6,786 nucleotides of DNA from Myxococcales bacterium (GTDB taxonomy: Bacteria; Myxococcota; Myxococcia; Myxococcales; Anaeromyxobacteraceae), in contig JAJZTO010000151.1 of the NCBI GenBank assembly GCA_021848865.1, positions 1-6,786 of the forward strand, in the 5' to 3' direction. This document shows positions 1-6,768 of this stretch, in pieces (positions within the stretch are counted from its first letter, which is position 1; each line of letters begins with the position of its first letter). The notes under the pieces are model-generated. The model saw only the letters and a list, made by a program, of their open reading frames with translations, was not told the DNA's origin and did no database searches. A program made the translations under genes and the position numbers.

Positions 1-2
1 GC

Positions 3-1424
3 TCTCTTCTGGGCTGGCGCTGGGAGCCGGTCTACCTCGACGAGCGGCAGCGGACGACGCACCGCCACGTGGTCGGCAAGACCGGCTCCGGCAAGACGCA
101 CGGGGTCCTCTGGCCGCAGGTGCTGCAGGACGCGCTCGCGGGCAAGGGGTGCGTCGTCATCTCCGGAAAGGGAAGCGACGAGGAGATCGGCACCATCAAG
201 GCCATCGCCCAGGTCGCCGGGCGCGAGCGGGACCTGCGAATCTTCGCCCTCCCGGCCTGGAACCAGCCCTCGATCGAAAGCCACACCTACAACATGGTCT
301 GGGTCGAGCCGCGCTCGCCGGGCAGGCCGGGCGGCGACCCGGTGGTCGTCGCGGAGCGCGTCTTCTCGGTCCTGCCCCTCGGCGACAACCGCTACTACAA
401 CGTCCAGGCCCAGATCATGTTCATCAACCTGTGCCGGCTCCTGCACGGCATGGTGGACGCCTCGGGCCAGGGCCTCCCCTTCACGATGCGGGACGTGGCC
501 GTCTGTCTGAAGGGCATCGGCGCCAGGGACCCTGCCTGGAGGAGCGCCTTCGACCACTGCGCCGCGCGCTCACTCGACCGCGAGGCGGCGCGCGAGATCG
601 ACTCGCAGGCCGACCGGCTCGGCCACGAGATCCACAAAGCGCTGTCCGGCCTCGTCGGCGCCGTGGACAAGTTCCAGGCGCCGCTCGTCAACGCCTATGC
701 CCCGGACATCGTCGTGCGCGACGTCCTCGAGAAGAACCTCATCGTCTACGTCCAGCTCCCCTCGAACCTCTTCAAGATCCAGGCGCCCTCCCTCGGCAAG
801 GTCTTCCTGATGGACATCCAGCAGGAGGGAAGCCTCCGCCAGGTCTTCCGGTCGAGGCGGAACCAGCGCCCTTTCAGCGTGGTGGTGGACGAGTTCGGCC
901 GCTTCGCCGACCTCACGTTCGTGGACTCGCTGAACCAGCTCCGCGACGCCAACCTCCAGTTCACGGTTGCCCACCAGTCGCTCGCCGACCTGGAGCTCGT
1001 GAGCCGCGAGTTCGCCAATGCGGTCTGGGACAACACCCGCATCAAGGACGTCCTCAATCAGGACAACCCCGCCCTGTGCGAGATGGTCGCGAGGAGCATC
1101 GGGACGCACCAGGAGGTGGTGAAGACGGTCAGGGAGTCGCGCGGTCCGCTCTTCACCTCGCTCGCGACCGGCGAGGCTTCGACGCGCGTCGTCGAGTCGT
1201 ACCGGCTCCACCCGAACAGCATCAAGAACCTGGCCCGCTACGGGCAGGGCTTCCTGTACACGGACTCGACGCTGAACCCGGTCTGCTACGGCCAGCTCCC
1301 TCCCCTGCAGGCCAGCTACCACCTGCCCGCAAACCGACAGGACGGCGCGCGGGGGCTGCGGCTGTACGAGCGATTCGTCACCGCCGCCCCCGAGCCGGGC
1401 AGCGAGGAACGGAGGTCCGAATGA
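3..1424 (+). CDS. Type IV coupling protein, VirD4/TraD/TraG-type ATPase (5'-truncated by window edge)
   Basis: The protein is a probable inner-membrane hexameric ATPase that couples the relaxosome to a type IV secretion channel and drives DNA transfer. The frame is open from base 3, giving 473 visible residues. The true start and the usual N-terminal membrane helices lie upstream of the window. A GTG at 69 falls inside the domain, immediately before the P-loop, and is not a credible start. Walker A GKTGSGKT is at 75-98. Walker B is a run of hydrophobics ending in VVVDEFGRF, with the Asp-Glu pair at 888-893. A following AHQSLADLE segment with the sensor Gln at 975-977 is typical of the TraD/TraG C-terminal (TraM-recognition) region. 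The LATGE, YRLHP and IKNL segments near the end also match the family style. The stop overlaps the next start as ATGA, indicating translational coupling. Family assignment is strong. Which subfamily it belongs to, and whether it serves an ICE or a plasmid, is inferred. Confidence 0.9.
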   Translation, partial: SLLGWRWEPVYLDERQRTTHRHVVGKTGSGKTHGVLWPQVLQDALAGKGCVVISGKGSDEEIGTIKAIAQVAGRERDLRIFALPAWNQPSIESHTYNMVWVEPRSPGRPGGDPVVVAERVFSVLPLGDNRYYNVQAQIMFINLCRLLHGMVDASGQGLPFTMRDVAVCLKGIGARDPAWRSAFDHCAARSLDREAAREIDSQADRLGHEIHKALSGLVGAVDKFQAPLVNAYAPDIVVRDVLEKNLIVYVQLPSNLFKIQAPSLGKVFLMDIQQEGSLRQVFRSRRNQRPFSVVVDEFGRFADLTFVDSLNQLRDANLQFTVAHQSLADLELVSREFANAVWDNTRIKDVLNQDNPALCEMVARSIGTHQEVVKTVRESRGPLFTSLATGEASTRVVESYRLHPNSIKNLARYGQGFLYTDSTLNPVCYGQLPPLQASYHLPANRQDGARGLRLYERFVTAAPEPGSEERRSE

Positions 1425-1681
1425 GCAAGCGCAGGGGAACGGCGGCCACCCCCAAGGCCGTCATCAAGCTGGGCGCGACGTACCGGGACGCGAGGGGAAC
1501 GCCAGTCGTCGCCGAGGACTTCGAGGTCGGCCCGCGAGGACGGACGGGTCGGGTGATCGTATGCGCCGCCGACAGCGATCTGCGATTCCCCCGGCGCTGG
1601 TACTGCCGCGCGGCCGAGCTGGAGGATGTTCCCGGCCAGGGCGAGCTCGACATGCCGCCGGCGGGCGGAGGCCTGCCATGA
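1421..1681 (+). CDS. Small uncharacterised protein (86 aa) in conjugation operon
   Basis: I do not recognise this family. The ATG at 1421 overlaps the coupling-protein stop (ATGA), and its own TGA overlaps the primase ATG in the same way. A strong GGAGG at 1411-1415 sits 5 bases before the ATG, which fixes the start; the same frame is also open far upstream, but that part is antisense-like junk inside the ATPase gene. The N-terminus is basic (MSKRRG). A core follows that looks mostly beta, with short hydrophobic strands separated by Gly/Arg-rich turns (VIKLGATYRDARG, GRTGRVIVCAADS, RRWYCRAAEL). The tail is Gly/Pro-rich. There is no signal peptide or membrane segment, so it is probably cytoplasmic. 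The fold may be a small barrel of SH3 or OB type, possibly a nucleic-acid or protein adaptor; that is a guess. The coupling on both sides argues strongly that it is a real gene. Confidence 0.75.
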   Translation: MSKRRGTAATPKAVIKLGATYRDARGTPVVAEDFEVGPRGRTGRVIVCAADSDLRFPRRWYCRAAELEDVPGQGELDMPPAGGGLP

Positions 1682-3021
1682 TCCCCGCCGAGGTCATCGA
1701 GGAGATCCGCACCCGCGTCAATCCGATCGCGGTCATCGGCCGGCGCGTCGAGCTCCGGAAGTCGGGGAGCTCCTTCTCGGCCTCCTGCCCGTTCCACGCC
1801 GATCGGACGCCGAGCTTCCGCGTTTACCCGGACTCGAAGCGGTTCAAGTGCTTCGGGTGCGGCGCCCGGGGAGACGCCTTCGAGTTCCTCCAGCGCTTCG
1901 AGGGGAAGGATTTCCGCACCGTGGCTCTCGAGCTCGCCGCGGAGGTCGGCGTAATCATCCCGGACGGCACACCCGCGGCGTCACCGTCCGCCGGTCCTGG
2001 ACATCAGGGGCTCGAGCGCGCCTGCGAGGCCGCGCTCGCTCACTGGGTCCAGAACCTCTGGGGGCCTTCCGGGGCCGAGGCGCGGCGCTACCTGGCGAGC
2101 CGAGGTATCGAGGAGACGACCGCGCGCGAGTTCCGCCTGGGATGGGCACCGCGAGACTGGCACGACCTGCAGGCCTCCCTCGCGGCCTTCAGCACCGAGG
2201 AGCTGACCCAGGCCGGCCTCCTCTGCACCTCCAAGAACGGCGAGGGTCCCTTCGATCGGTTCCGCGGGCGCCTGCTCTTCCCCTATGCGCAGCTCGACCG
2301 CCGGGTCATCGGCTTCGCTGGCCGGCTCGTCGCAGCCGGACCTGGCCAGGCCGAGCCCAAGTACATGAACGGCCCGGACACGCCCATCTTCAGGAAGGGG
2401 CGCCTCCTCTTCGGGCTACTGGAGGCACAGGCGGCGATCCGGGCCACGCGGCGAGCGCTGCTCGTCGAGGGGTACGTGGACGCCGTGGCTGCGCACCAGG
2501 CGGGGGTCCGCGAGGTGGTGGCCGCCGGCGGGACGGCACTCGGCGAGCAGCAGCTCGCCCTCCTCCAGCGGTGCGGCTGCGAGGAGGTGGTCCTGCTCCT
2601 CGACGGCGACGCGGCCGGCGTCGAGGCGCCGGCGCGCCTGGCTCCGGCGCTCCTCCGATCGGGCCTCGCCGCCCGCGTGGCACGCCTCTCGGCCGGTGCC
2701 GACCCCGACACATTCATCCGCGCCCACGGGGCGCACGGGCTCGCCGGCCTGCTCGACGCAGCAAAGCCGCTCACCGAGTGGCTGCTGGAGCGCGCCATCT
2801 CCGGCCGCGCCCCGGCGACCGGGCTGCGCGGCCTCTCGGTGGAGCAGAAGCTCCTCATCGTCCGCGACCTGCGGACCTTCGTCTCGGCGATGCGGCCCGG
2901 GCTCCCTCGGGCGCTCTTCGAGCAGCGGATCGCCCGGCGGCTCGAGCTCTACATCATCGCCCTCCGCGCCGAACTCGCCCGGACCGCCACGGCCACGCGC
3001 CAGGAACCCGGCCATGCCTAG
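1678..3021 (+). CDS. DnaG-type primase lacking the helicase-binding C-terminal domain
   Basis: The product is an RNA primase of 447 residues that synthesises primers on single-stranded DNA. The ATG at 1678 has GGAGG at 1667-1671 with a 6-base spacer and overlaps the preceding stop. The zinc-ribbon domain (about residues 1-95) carries Cys37, His40, Cys58 and Cys61 in CPFH and CFGC motifs. The polymerase core has the RFRxRxxFP motif starting at Arg194, basic Lys228 and Lys240 in PKYMN and FRKGR, and TOPRIM acidic residues Glu264 (VEGYVD), Asp309/Asp311 (DGD) and Asp342/Asp344 (DPD). These sit within a few positions of the E. coli DnaG equivalents as I remember them, so the catalytic centre is complete. 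The protein stops where the E. coli enzyme (581 residues) begins its DnaB-interaction domain, so that domain is absent. An element-encoded accessory primase for transferred-strand replication is more likely than the housekeeping dnaG, given the conjugation neighbours and the missing domain. Confidence 0.92.
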   Translation: MIPAEVIEEIRTRVNPIAVIGRRVELRKSGSSFSASCPFHADRTPSFRVYPDSKRFKCFGCGARGDAFEFLQRFEGKDFRTVALELAAEVGVIIPDGTPAASPSAGPGHQGLERACEAALAHWVQNLWGPSGAEARRYLASRGIEETTAREFRLGWAPRDWHDLQASLAAFSTEELTQAGLLCTSKNGEGPFDRFRGRLLFPYAQLDRRVIGFAGRLVAAGPGQAEPKYMNGPDTPIFRKGRLLFGLLEAQAAIRATRRALLVEGYVDAVAAHQAGVREVVAAGGTALGEQQLALLQRCGCEEVVLLLDGDAAGVEAPARLAPALLRSGLAARVARLSAGADPDTFIRAHGAHGLAGLLDAAKPLTEWLLERAISGRAPATGLRGLSVEQKLLIVRDLRTFVSAMRPGLPRALFEQRIARRLELYIIALRAELARTATATRQEPGHA

Positions 3022-4168
3022 CCCACGCGGCGCCGTGCTCACCGAGCGGGATCGCCAGATCATCGGCTTCCTGGGCATGGCCCGGTACGCGTCGCGGCCG
3101 CAGCTCCAGCGGCTTCTCGCCCAGGAACGGCACAGCTCCATCCTCTTCCGCCGCCTGCGCAAGCTCTCCACCCGCGGGGACGGCCCCGGAGACGAGGCCT
3201 ATCTGCGCCGGCTGGAGTACCAGCGGCCGAAGGGAATCGCCGTGCCGGTCTGGACCCTCTCGCCCTTCGGCCGCTCGGTCGCGGAGACCATCGTCCCCTA
3301 CCTGCGCCCGCCGGCGGCGAGCGACGTCGCGCACCAGTTCCTCGAGCACGCCCTGCGCCTCAACGACGTGCTCGTCGGGCTCGTCCTGGCGCTCCGCCGC
3401 TCGCCGGAGGCCACTTTCGCGGACCTTCCCTTCCGCTGGCTCTGCGAGGAAGACGAGGAACTCGCCTTCCAGATGCTCCAGCGGCACACCAACCTGCTCG
3501 CAAATGCCGTCCTGAAGCCTGACGCCATCCTCGAGCTCCCGGGCCACCGGCGCCGCCTGTTCCTCGAGGCCGAGACGGGGGCGCACAGCATCGCCACCGC
3601 CAACCCTCAAGCTCATGGGGCCGTCCTGCACAAGCTGCAGCGGTACGCGCAGTACTTCACCGCCCTGGCCGGGGACGGCCCCACCACCTGGTACGCGCGC
3701 ACCTTCGGCGACGGGTTCTTCCCGGTGCTGGTCTTCCTGGTCCATTCCGCCGCCCGGCGGAAGCGGGTGGAGAAGGCCATCGTGGGCGCGGCCGGCCGGC
3801 AGAGCGACGGCCGGTTCCGCGTGCGCGTCCTGACCTTCGACGAGGCCGCTCCGGCCCTAGCCTCCTTCATCCGGGAAGGAGCCACGGCGGCGCCCGCGAC
3901 GCGGCCGCCCGCCGCCCCCGCCAGCCGTCGAACCCTGTTCCTCGACGACCGCCGCGTCCGGGAGGTTCGCGACGGCTACAACGCGCTTGCCGAGGCCTTC
4001 AATGCGGCGACGAGGGCCGTGGCCGCGCACAACGCTTCCTGCGCGAGACGACTGGTTCTGCCCCCGCCACCCCTTTCGGAGCTACGGACGCTGCGTGACT
4101 TCATTCGGCAGGACCTACTTGGGGAGCCCCGGCCACCCGACAGGGACTCGGTTTTGCCCACGCGATAG
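3014..4168 (+). CDS. Replication-relaxation (Replic_Relax) family protein, winged-helix plus PD-(D/E)XK-like
   Basis: The 384-residue protein resembles the Replic_Relax family, which is associated with plasmid replication, DNA relaxation and mobilisation. The ATG at 3014 overlaps the primase stop by 8 bases and has AGGA at 3002-3005 as ribosome site. Residues about 8-90 form a winged helix-turn-helix: LTERDRQIIGFLGMARYAS, a recognition-like stretch SILFRRLRKL, then a wing ending in VWTLSPFGRSVAE. Residues about 110-280 contain Pro169-Asp170, then Glu185-x-Glu187 on a hydrophobic strand (LFLEAE), and Lys207 with Tyr211 in HKLQRYAQYF. This order matches a PD-(D/E)XK-nuclease-like core and the usual E-x-D/E...K...Y pattern of the family. 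After about residue 290 comes an Ala/Pro-rich linker and an extra helical tail (FLDDRRVREVRDGY onward). It is probably an accessory DNA-binding factor acting at the origin of transfer with a relaxase encoded elsewhere. Nuclease activity is not established. Confidence 0.8.
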   Translation: MPSPRGAVLTERDRQIIGFLGMARYASRPQLQRLLAQERHSSILFRRLRKLSTRGDGPGDEAYLRRLEYQRPKGIAVPVWTLSPFGRSVAETIVPYLRPPAASDVAHQFLEHALRLNDVLVGLVLALRRSPEATFADLPFRWLCEEDEELAFQMLQRHTNLLANAVLKPDAILELPGHRRRLFLEAETGAHSIATANPQAHGAVLHKLQRYAQYFTALAGDGPTTWYARTFGDGFFPVLVFLVHSAARRKRVEKAIVGAAGRQSDGRFRVRVLTFDEAAPALASFIREGATAAPATRPPAAPASRRTLFLDDRRVREVRDGYNALAEAFNAATRAVAAHNASCARRLVLPPPPLSELRTLRDFIRQDLLGEPRPPDRDSVLPTR

Positions 4169-4209
4169 GTGAAACCCCGGGGCGAGCCGCTCCGGACGTG
4201 GAGTGCAGC
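4169..4209 (+). promoter_or_regulatory. Short intergenic gap with the ribosome site that decides the lipoprotein start
   Basis: Only 41 bases separate the Replic_Relax stop from the lipoprotein ATG. GGAG at 4200-4203 lies 6 bases before ATG 4210. It therefore supports that ATG over the in-frame GTG at 4198, which has no comparable site. The palindrome CCCCGGGG at 4175-4182 has no following T-run and is not a convincing terminator. I see no convincing -35/-10 pair. The lipoprotein is therefore likely to be read from upstream, or from a promoter inside the previous gene. Confidence 0.5.
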
Positions 4210-6690
4210 ATGGAAGGCGCAGTTCGCATTGCCGCCGTTGCTTTCGCCGTACCGCTGGCTCTCGCGTCGAGCAGCTGCGGTGGGGGTTCCCAGGTCGGCT
4301 CAACGCAGGTCCCCTCGACCATCGAGGTCCGCGTCAGTGCCGGCAACCCGGTGTCGGGAGCGCTCGTCACCGTCTACGCGATCAGCGATGGGAGGGGCGA
4401 GGTGGACACCTCGGTCGGCGGAGGAGGCGTCCTCGGTGCGGCGGGACCAACGGACGAGTCCGGCAGGGTCACCGTCACCCTCCGGAGCTACTCCGGACCG
4501 GTGCAGATCGTGGCGAGCGGGCCGGCTCTGTTCTACCCCGACCCTACCTCGCCCCCCGACGGCACGGGCTCTCCTGCCGCAATCCAGATCCCCTCCACCT
4601 TCGTCCTTTCCTCCTATGTCGCGAGGTTCGGATCCGGCGCGCCGGTCGTCCCGGTGACGCTTCTCACGACCCTCGCCGACCACGCCGCGCTCGCCTACGC
4701 ACGCGGCCTACACTCGTCGCATCCGGGGAGGACCACGATCACGGCCGCGCTGGAGGCGCGCGACCCCCTCTTCGTCACGCACGTCACCAAGGCGGCAGCA
4801 GCCTGGGGCCCGGGGACCCTCCGGTCATCCGTCCCCGCGCCCCTGACCACCACCGCCCAGAGCCTCGTCGACGTGGCCTTCGCGGCCCTGTTCGACGTCG
4901 CCCTGAACCAGCTCGCGAAGGACACGGCGGTCCTCGCCGGCTACAGCGCAGGGCCGGGCGGGCTCACGGCGCCCACGCTCGCCCAGCTCCTGGAGGAGGA
5001 CCTGGACGCGGACGGGCGGCTCGATGGGATCGGGCAGGGTGGCCGCGTGATCCACACGGCGGGGAGCACACCGGTGAAGCTCGGCACCGACTTCCTCCGC
5101 AGGCCGCTCGCGGTCTCGCTCCTCACATGGGTCCGGAACGTCGTCGAGAACAAGAGCGGGATCACCGACGCCGATCTCGCCAGCGCGCAGGTGTTCAAGT
5201 CCATGACCGAGGACACCTCGGATCTCTTCGGCTCCGCCCCGACCGAGCCTTTCGACCCGCTCGACAGGACGCCGCCCGAGCTGGCGTTCGTCGTGGAGCC
5301 TCCTCGCTACCTGGGCTCGACGATCCTCTCGCTCACCGTCAGCGCCAAGGACCCGAGCGGCGTCAAGGCGGTCTACGCCCAGGCCGGCGCCGCCAGGCAG
5401 ACCGGAACCCTCGCCGACGGCGCCTGGCATATCGACGTGCCGTTGCCCTCCGTGGGCCACAACACCGTCACCGTCTGGGCCGAGGACCTGGCCGAGCCTG
5501 CGCCGAACAGCGGCCTCGACCTCGCGGCACCCTACCGGCTCGTGATCGACGCGGTCCGGGACCCGGATCCGCCGACGGCCATCTACGACAGCGCCTTCGC
5601 CTCCTACTACGACGAGCGGGGGATGACGATCGCCCAGGGGCCGAGCCTCTTCGCCATCGTTCCGGCGGTCTACTCGACTGCTCCCAAGGTCGCGCTGCCC
5701 AACGGCGGCCAGGTCTACAAGGCCGCGACCCGCCTCTCCGCGGGCGGTCCGCCCGATGCGGGCGAGCTCGAGACGACAAACGGGGCGAACGTTCCCGTCC
5801 TTCGCTTCTACGTGCCCTTCAACCCGAGCACCGACTCGCCCATCGCTTCCGCGAGGTTCCGGGTCGCCATGAGTTGCCCCCTGTGCGGCCCGGTCCCGCC
5901 CGCCAGCGGGGACCTCTTGCCGAGCCCCACGGTGGTCCCGCAGGCCCTCTACTTCGACCTGCCGCTCTCCACCGAGACCATCCCCGCGCTCGCGACGGTC
6001 TCCGGGCCCGCTTCCCTGGCGGTGACCCTGAACCTCGCCGACGCCGCGGGGAACGCGTCGTCCGTGGGCGGGTTCGGCTTCACGTTCCACGTCGTCGGGC
6101 CGCCCCTGGCGGTGGTGGAGGACACCGCCTACCCAGGCCTCGGTGACCTGCGGGGCACCTATCCATACAAGGTCGGGGGAGCCACCGCCGGAGTGGACAC
6201 ATACTCGACGCTCTGGGACACAACCTCGCCGAACTTCTTCAGAGGCGCGGTGCGAGTCCTCCGGTTCATCGTGAGTAACCCCTCGCCGCTGCCCGTTGCC
6301 TTGTCCGCGGACTTCGCGCAGGCCGCCACCGGCTCGTGGCAGATGGTCGAGACCTGGCCGCGGCAGTCCTGGACCGAGGACCCGGTCAACCCCGTGATCG
6401 ACAACTCCAACGCGGCGGTGCCCCACTACATCGACGGGTTCACCTTCTACCAGGCGACGTACTGGGCACAGACCTACACGGGCGGAGCTCCGAACGCCGA
6501 GGGAGCGCCCTTCCCATGCGCGGGCGGCTGGACCGCCGGCTGGGCTGCGCACCGGATCGGCGACACGGCGACCAGGTACGCTTGCTCGCCGGTGACGCCG
6601 ATCGGACCCACCGAGACCGCGACCTTCTCGACTGCGTCCGTGACGCCGCAGGTGTTCGCGCCTCGGTGGACGGGCAAAACCGGCCAGTGA
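4210..6690 (+). CDS. Large Ig-like surface lipoprotein, C-terminus probably altered by an insertion sequence
   Basis: From ATG 4210 the protein has 826 residues. A short signal peptide (MEGAVR, then a hydrophobic run to about residue 19) precedes SSSC with Cys23 as the probable lipidation site. The residue at -3 is Ser rather than Leu, so the lipobox is relaxed, and a Gly-rich tether follows. Residues about 36-105 look like a beta-sandwich of Ig/carboxypeptidase-regulatory type. Residues about 115-345 are helix-rich, with an LTTLADHAALAYA stretch and a dockerin-like acidic loop DLDADGRLDG at residues 264-273, a likely calcium site. Residues about 352-450 form a second Ig-like domain opening with DRTPPELAF. 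Later beta-rich segments hold CPLC at 556-559 and a probable disulfide pair, Cys770 and Cys792. The last residues, WTGKTGQ, and the stop are encoded by a repeat at 6667-6687 that looks like an insertion-sequence end, so the native C-terminus may have been different. Its function is unknown; outer-membrane or cell-surface display is inferred. Confidence 0.8.
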   Translation: MEGAVRIAAVAFAVPLALASSSCGGGSQVGSTQVPSTIEVRVSAGNPVSGALVTVYAISDGRGEVDTSVGGGGVLGAAGPTDESGRVTVTLRSYSGPVQIVASGPALFYPDPTSPPDGTGSPAAIQIPSTFVLSSYVARFGSGAPVVPVTLLTTLADHAALAYARGLHSSHPGRTTITAALEARDPLFVTHVTKAAAAWGPGTLRSSVPAPLTTTAQSLVDVAFAALFDVALNQLAKDTAVLAGYSAGPGGLTAPTLAQLLEEDLDADGRLDGIGQGGRVIHTAGSTPVKLGTDFLRRPLAVSLLTWVRNVVENKSGITDADLASAQVFKSMTEDTSDLFGSAPTEPFDPLDRTPPELAFVVEPPRYLGSTILSLTVSAKDPSGVKAVYAQAGAARQTGTLADGAWHIDVPLPSVGHNTVTVWAEDLAEPAPNSGLDLAAPYRLVIDAVRDPDPPTAIYDSAFASYYDERGMTIAQGPSLFAIVPAVYSTAPKVALPNGGQVYKAATRLSAGGPPDAGELETTNGANVPVLRFYVPFNPSTDSPIASARFRVAMSCPLCGPVPPASGDLLPSPTVVPQALYFDLPLSTETIPALATVSGPASLAVTLNLADAAGNASSVGGFGFTFHVVGPPLAVVEDTAYPGLGDLRGTYPYKVGGATAGVDTYSTLWDTTSPNFFRGAVRVLRFIVSNPSPLPVALSADFAQAATGSWQMVETWPRQSWTEDPVNPVIDNSNAAVPHYIDGFTFYQATYWAQTYTGGAPNAEGAPFPCAGGWTAGWAAHRIGDTATRYACSPVTPIGPTETATFSTASVTPQVFAPRWTGKTGQ

Positions 6691-6711
6691 TGGACGTCTG
6701 AAAACCGGCCA
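6667..6711 (+). repeat. Two imperfect direct repeats, likely the left terminal region of an IS21-like element
   Basis: TGGACGGGC followed by AAAACCGGCCAG at 6667-6687 is repeated as TGGACGTCTG followed by AAAACCGGCCAA at 6691-6711. The 11-base core AAAACCGGCCA is exact at 6676-6686 and 6701-6711, and both copies are preceded by TGGACG. Closely spaced multiple repeats with a shared core just inside the tip are typical transposase-binding sites of IS21-family ends, and AAAAC(C/T)GGCCA-like cores are familiar from that family. The element's other end and the flanking target duplication are outside the window, so the exact tip is uncertain; 6667 is my best estimate. Confidence 0.5.
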
Positions 6712-6740
6712 ACGGAGCTGAGGACTCGGGACGTTGACGA

Positions 6741-6766
6741 GGGCGGGAGGGCATGGCCCCTCGCCC
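6741..6766 (+). other. GC-rich hairpin before the putative transposase start
   Basis: GGGCGGG at 6741-6747 pairs with CTCGCCC at 6760-6766 (one G-T wobble). After an A-C mismatch, GG at 6749-6750 pairs with CC at 6757-6758, leaving a 6-base loop. In RNA the stem would occlude the GGGAGG at 6745-6750. No T-run follows, so it is not a standard terminator. If a transposase starts at 6769, a leader hairpin could damp its expression from read-through transcripts, as known for some other insertion sequences; that role is inferred. Confidence 0.35.
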
Positions 6767-6768
6767 GG

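Noticed and set aside
69..71. GTG as the start of the coupling protein
   Set aside because: It lies two codons before the P-loop, and the frame with conserved-looking sequence (GWRWEPVYLDERQ) continues upstream to the window edge.
570..1322. 250-codon minus-strand frame inside the coupling ATPase gene
   Set aside because: It is an antisense shadow with repetitive Val/Asp/Leu/Glu composition and no ribosome site or domain.
149..1420. Upstream part of the frame that ends at 1681
   Set aside because: This is the +1 shadow of the ATPase gene, rich in Arg/Pro/Gly and without motifs. Only the part from ATG 1421, with its own GGAGG, looks real.
1626..3515. 629-codon + strand frame across primase and Replic_Relax genes
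   Set aside because: The composition is almost entirely Arg/Pro/Ala/Gly, and it conflicts with two genes that have clear motifs in the other frames.
4198..4200. GTG as the start of the lipoprotein
   Set aside because: The ATG at 4210 has GGAG at a 6-base spacing and gives a better signal peptide; the GTG lacks a ribosome site.
4158..4201. Possible terminator hairpin (CCACG/CGTGG around CCCCGGGG)
   Set aside because: The outer stem is only 5 bp with a poorly paired interior and no T-run, and it would overlap the ribosome site of the next gene.
4825..6552. 575-codon open frame on the minus strand, opposite the lipoprotein
   Set aside because: Its product is Arg/Gly/Val/Asp-rich without domains. 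It mirrors the codon pattern of the + strand gene, as expected for a GC-rich antisense shadow, whereas the + strand gene has a signal peptide and recognisable domains.
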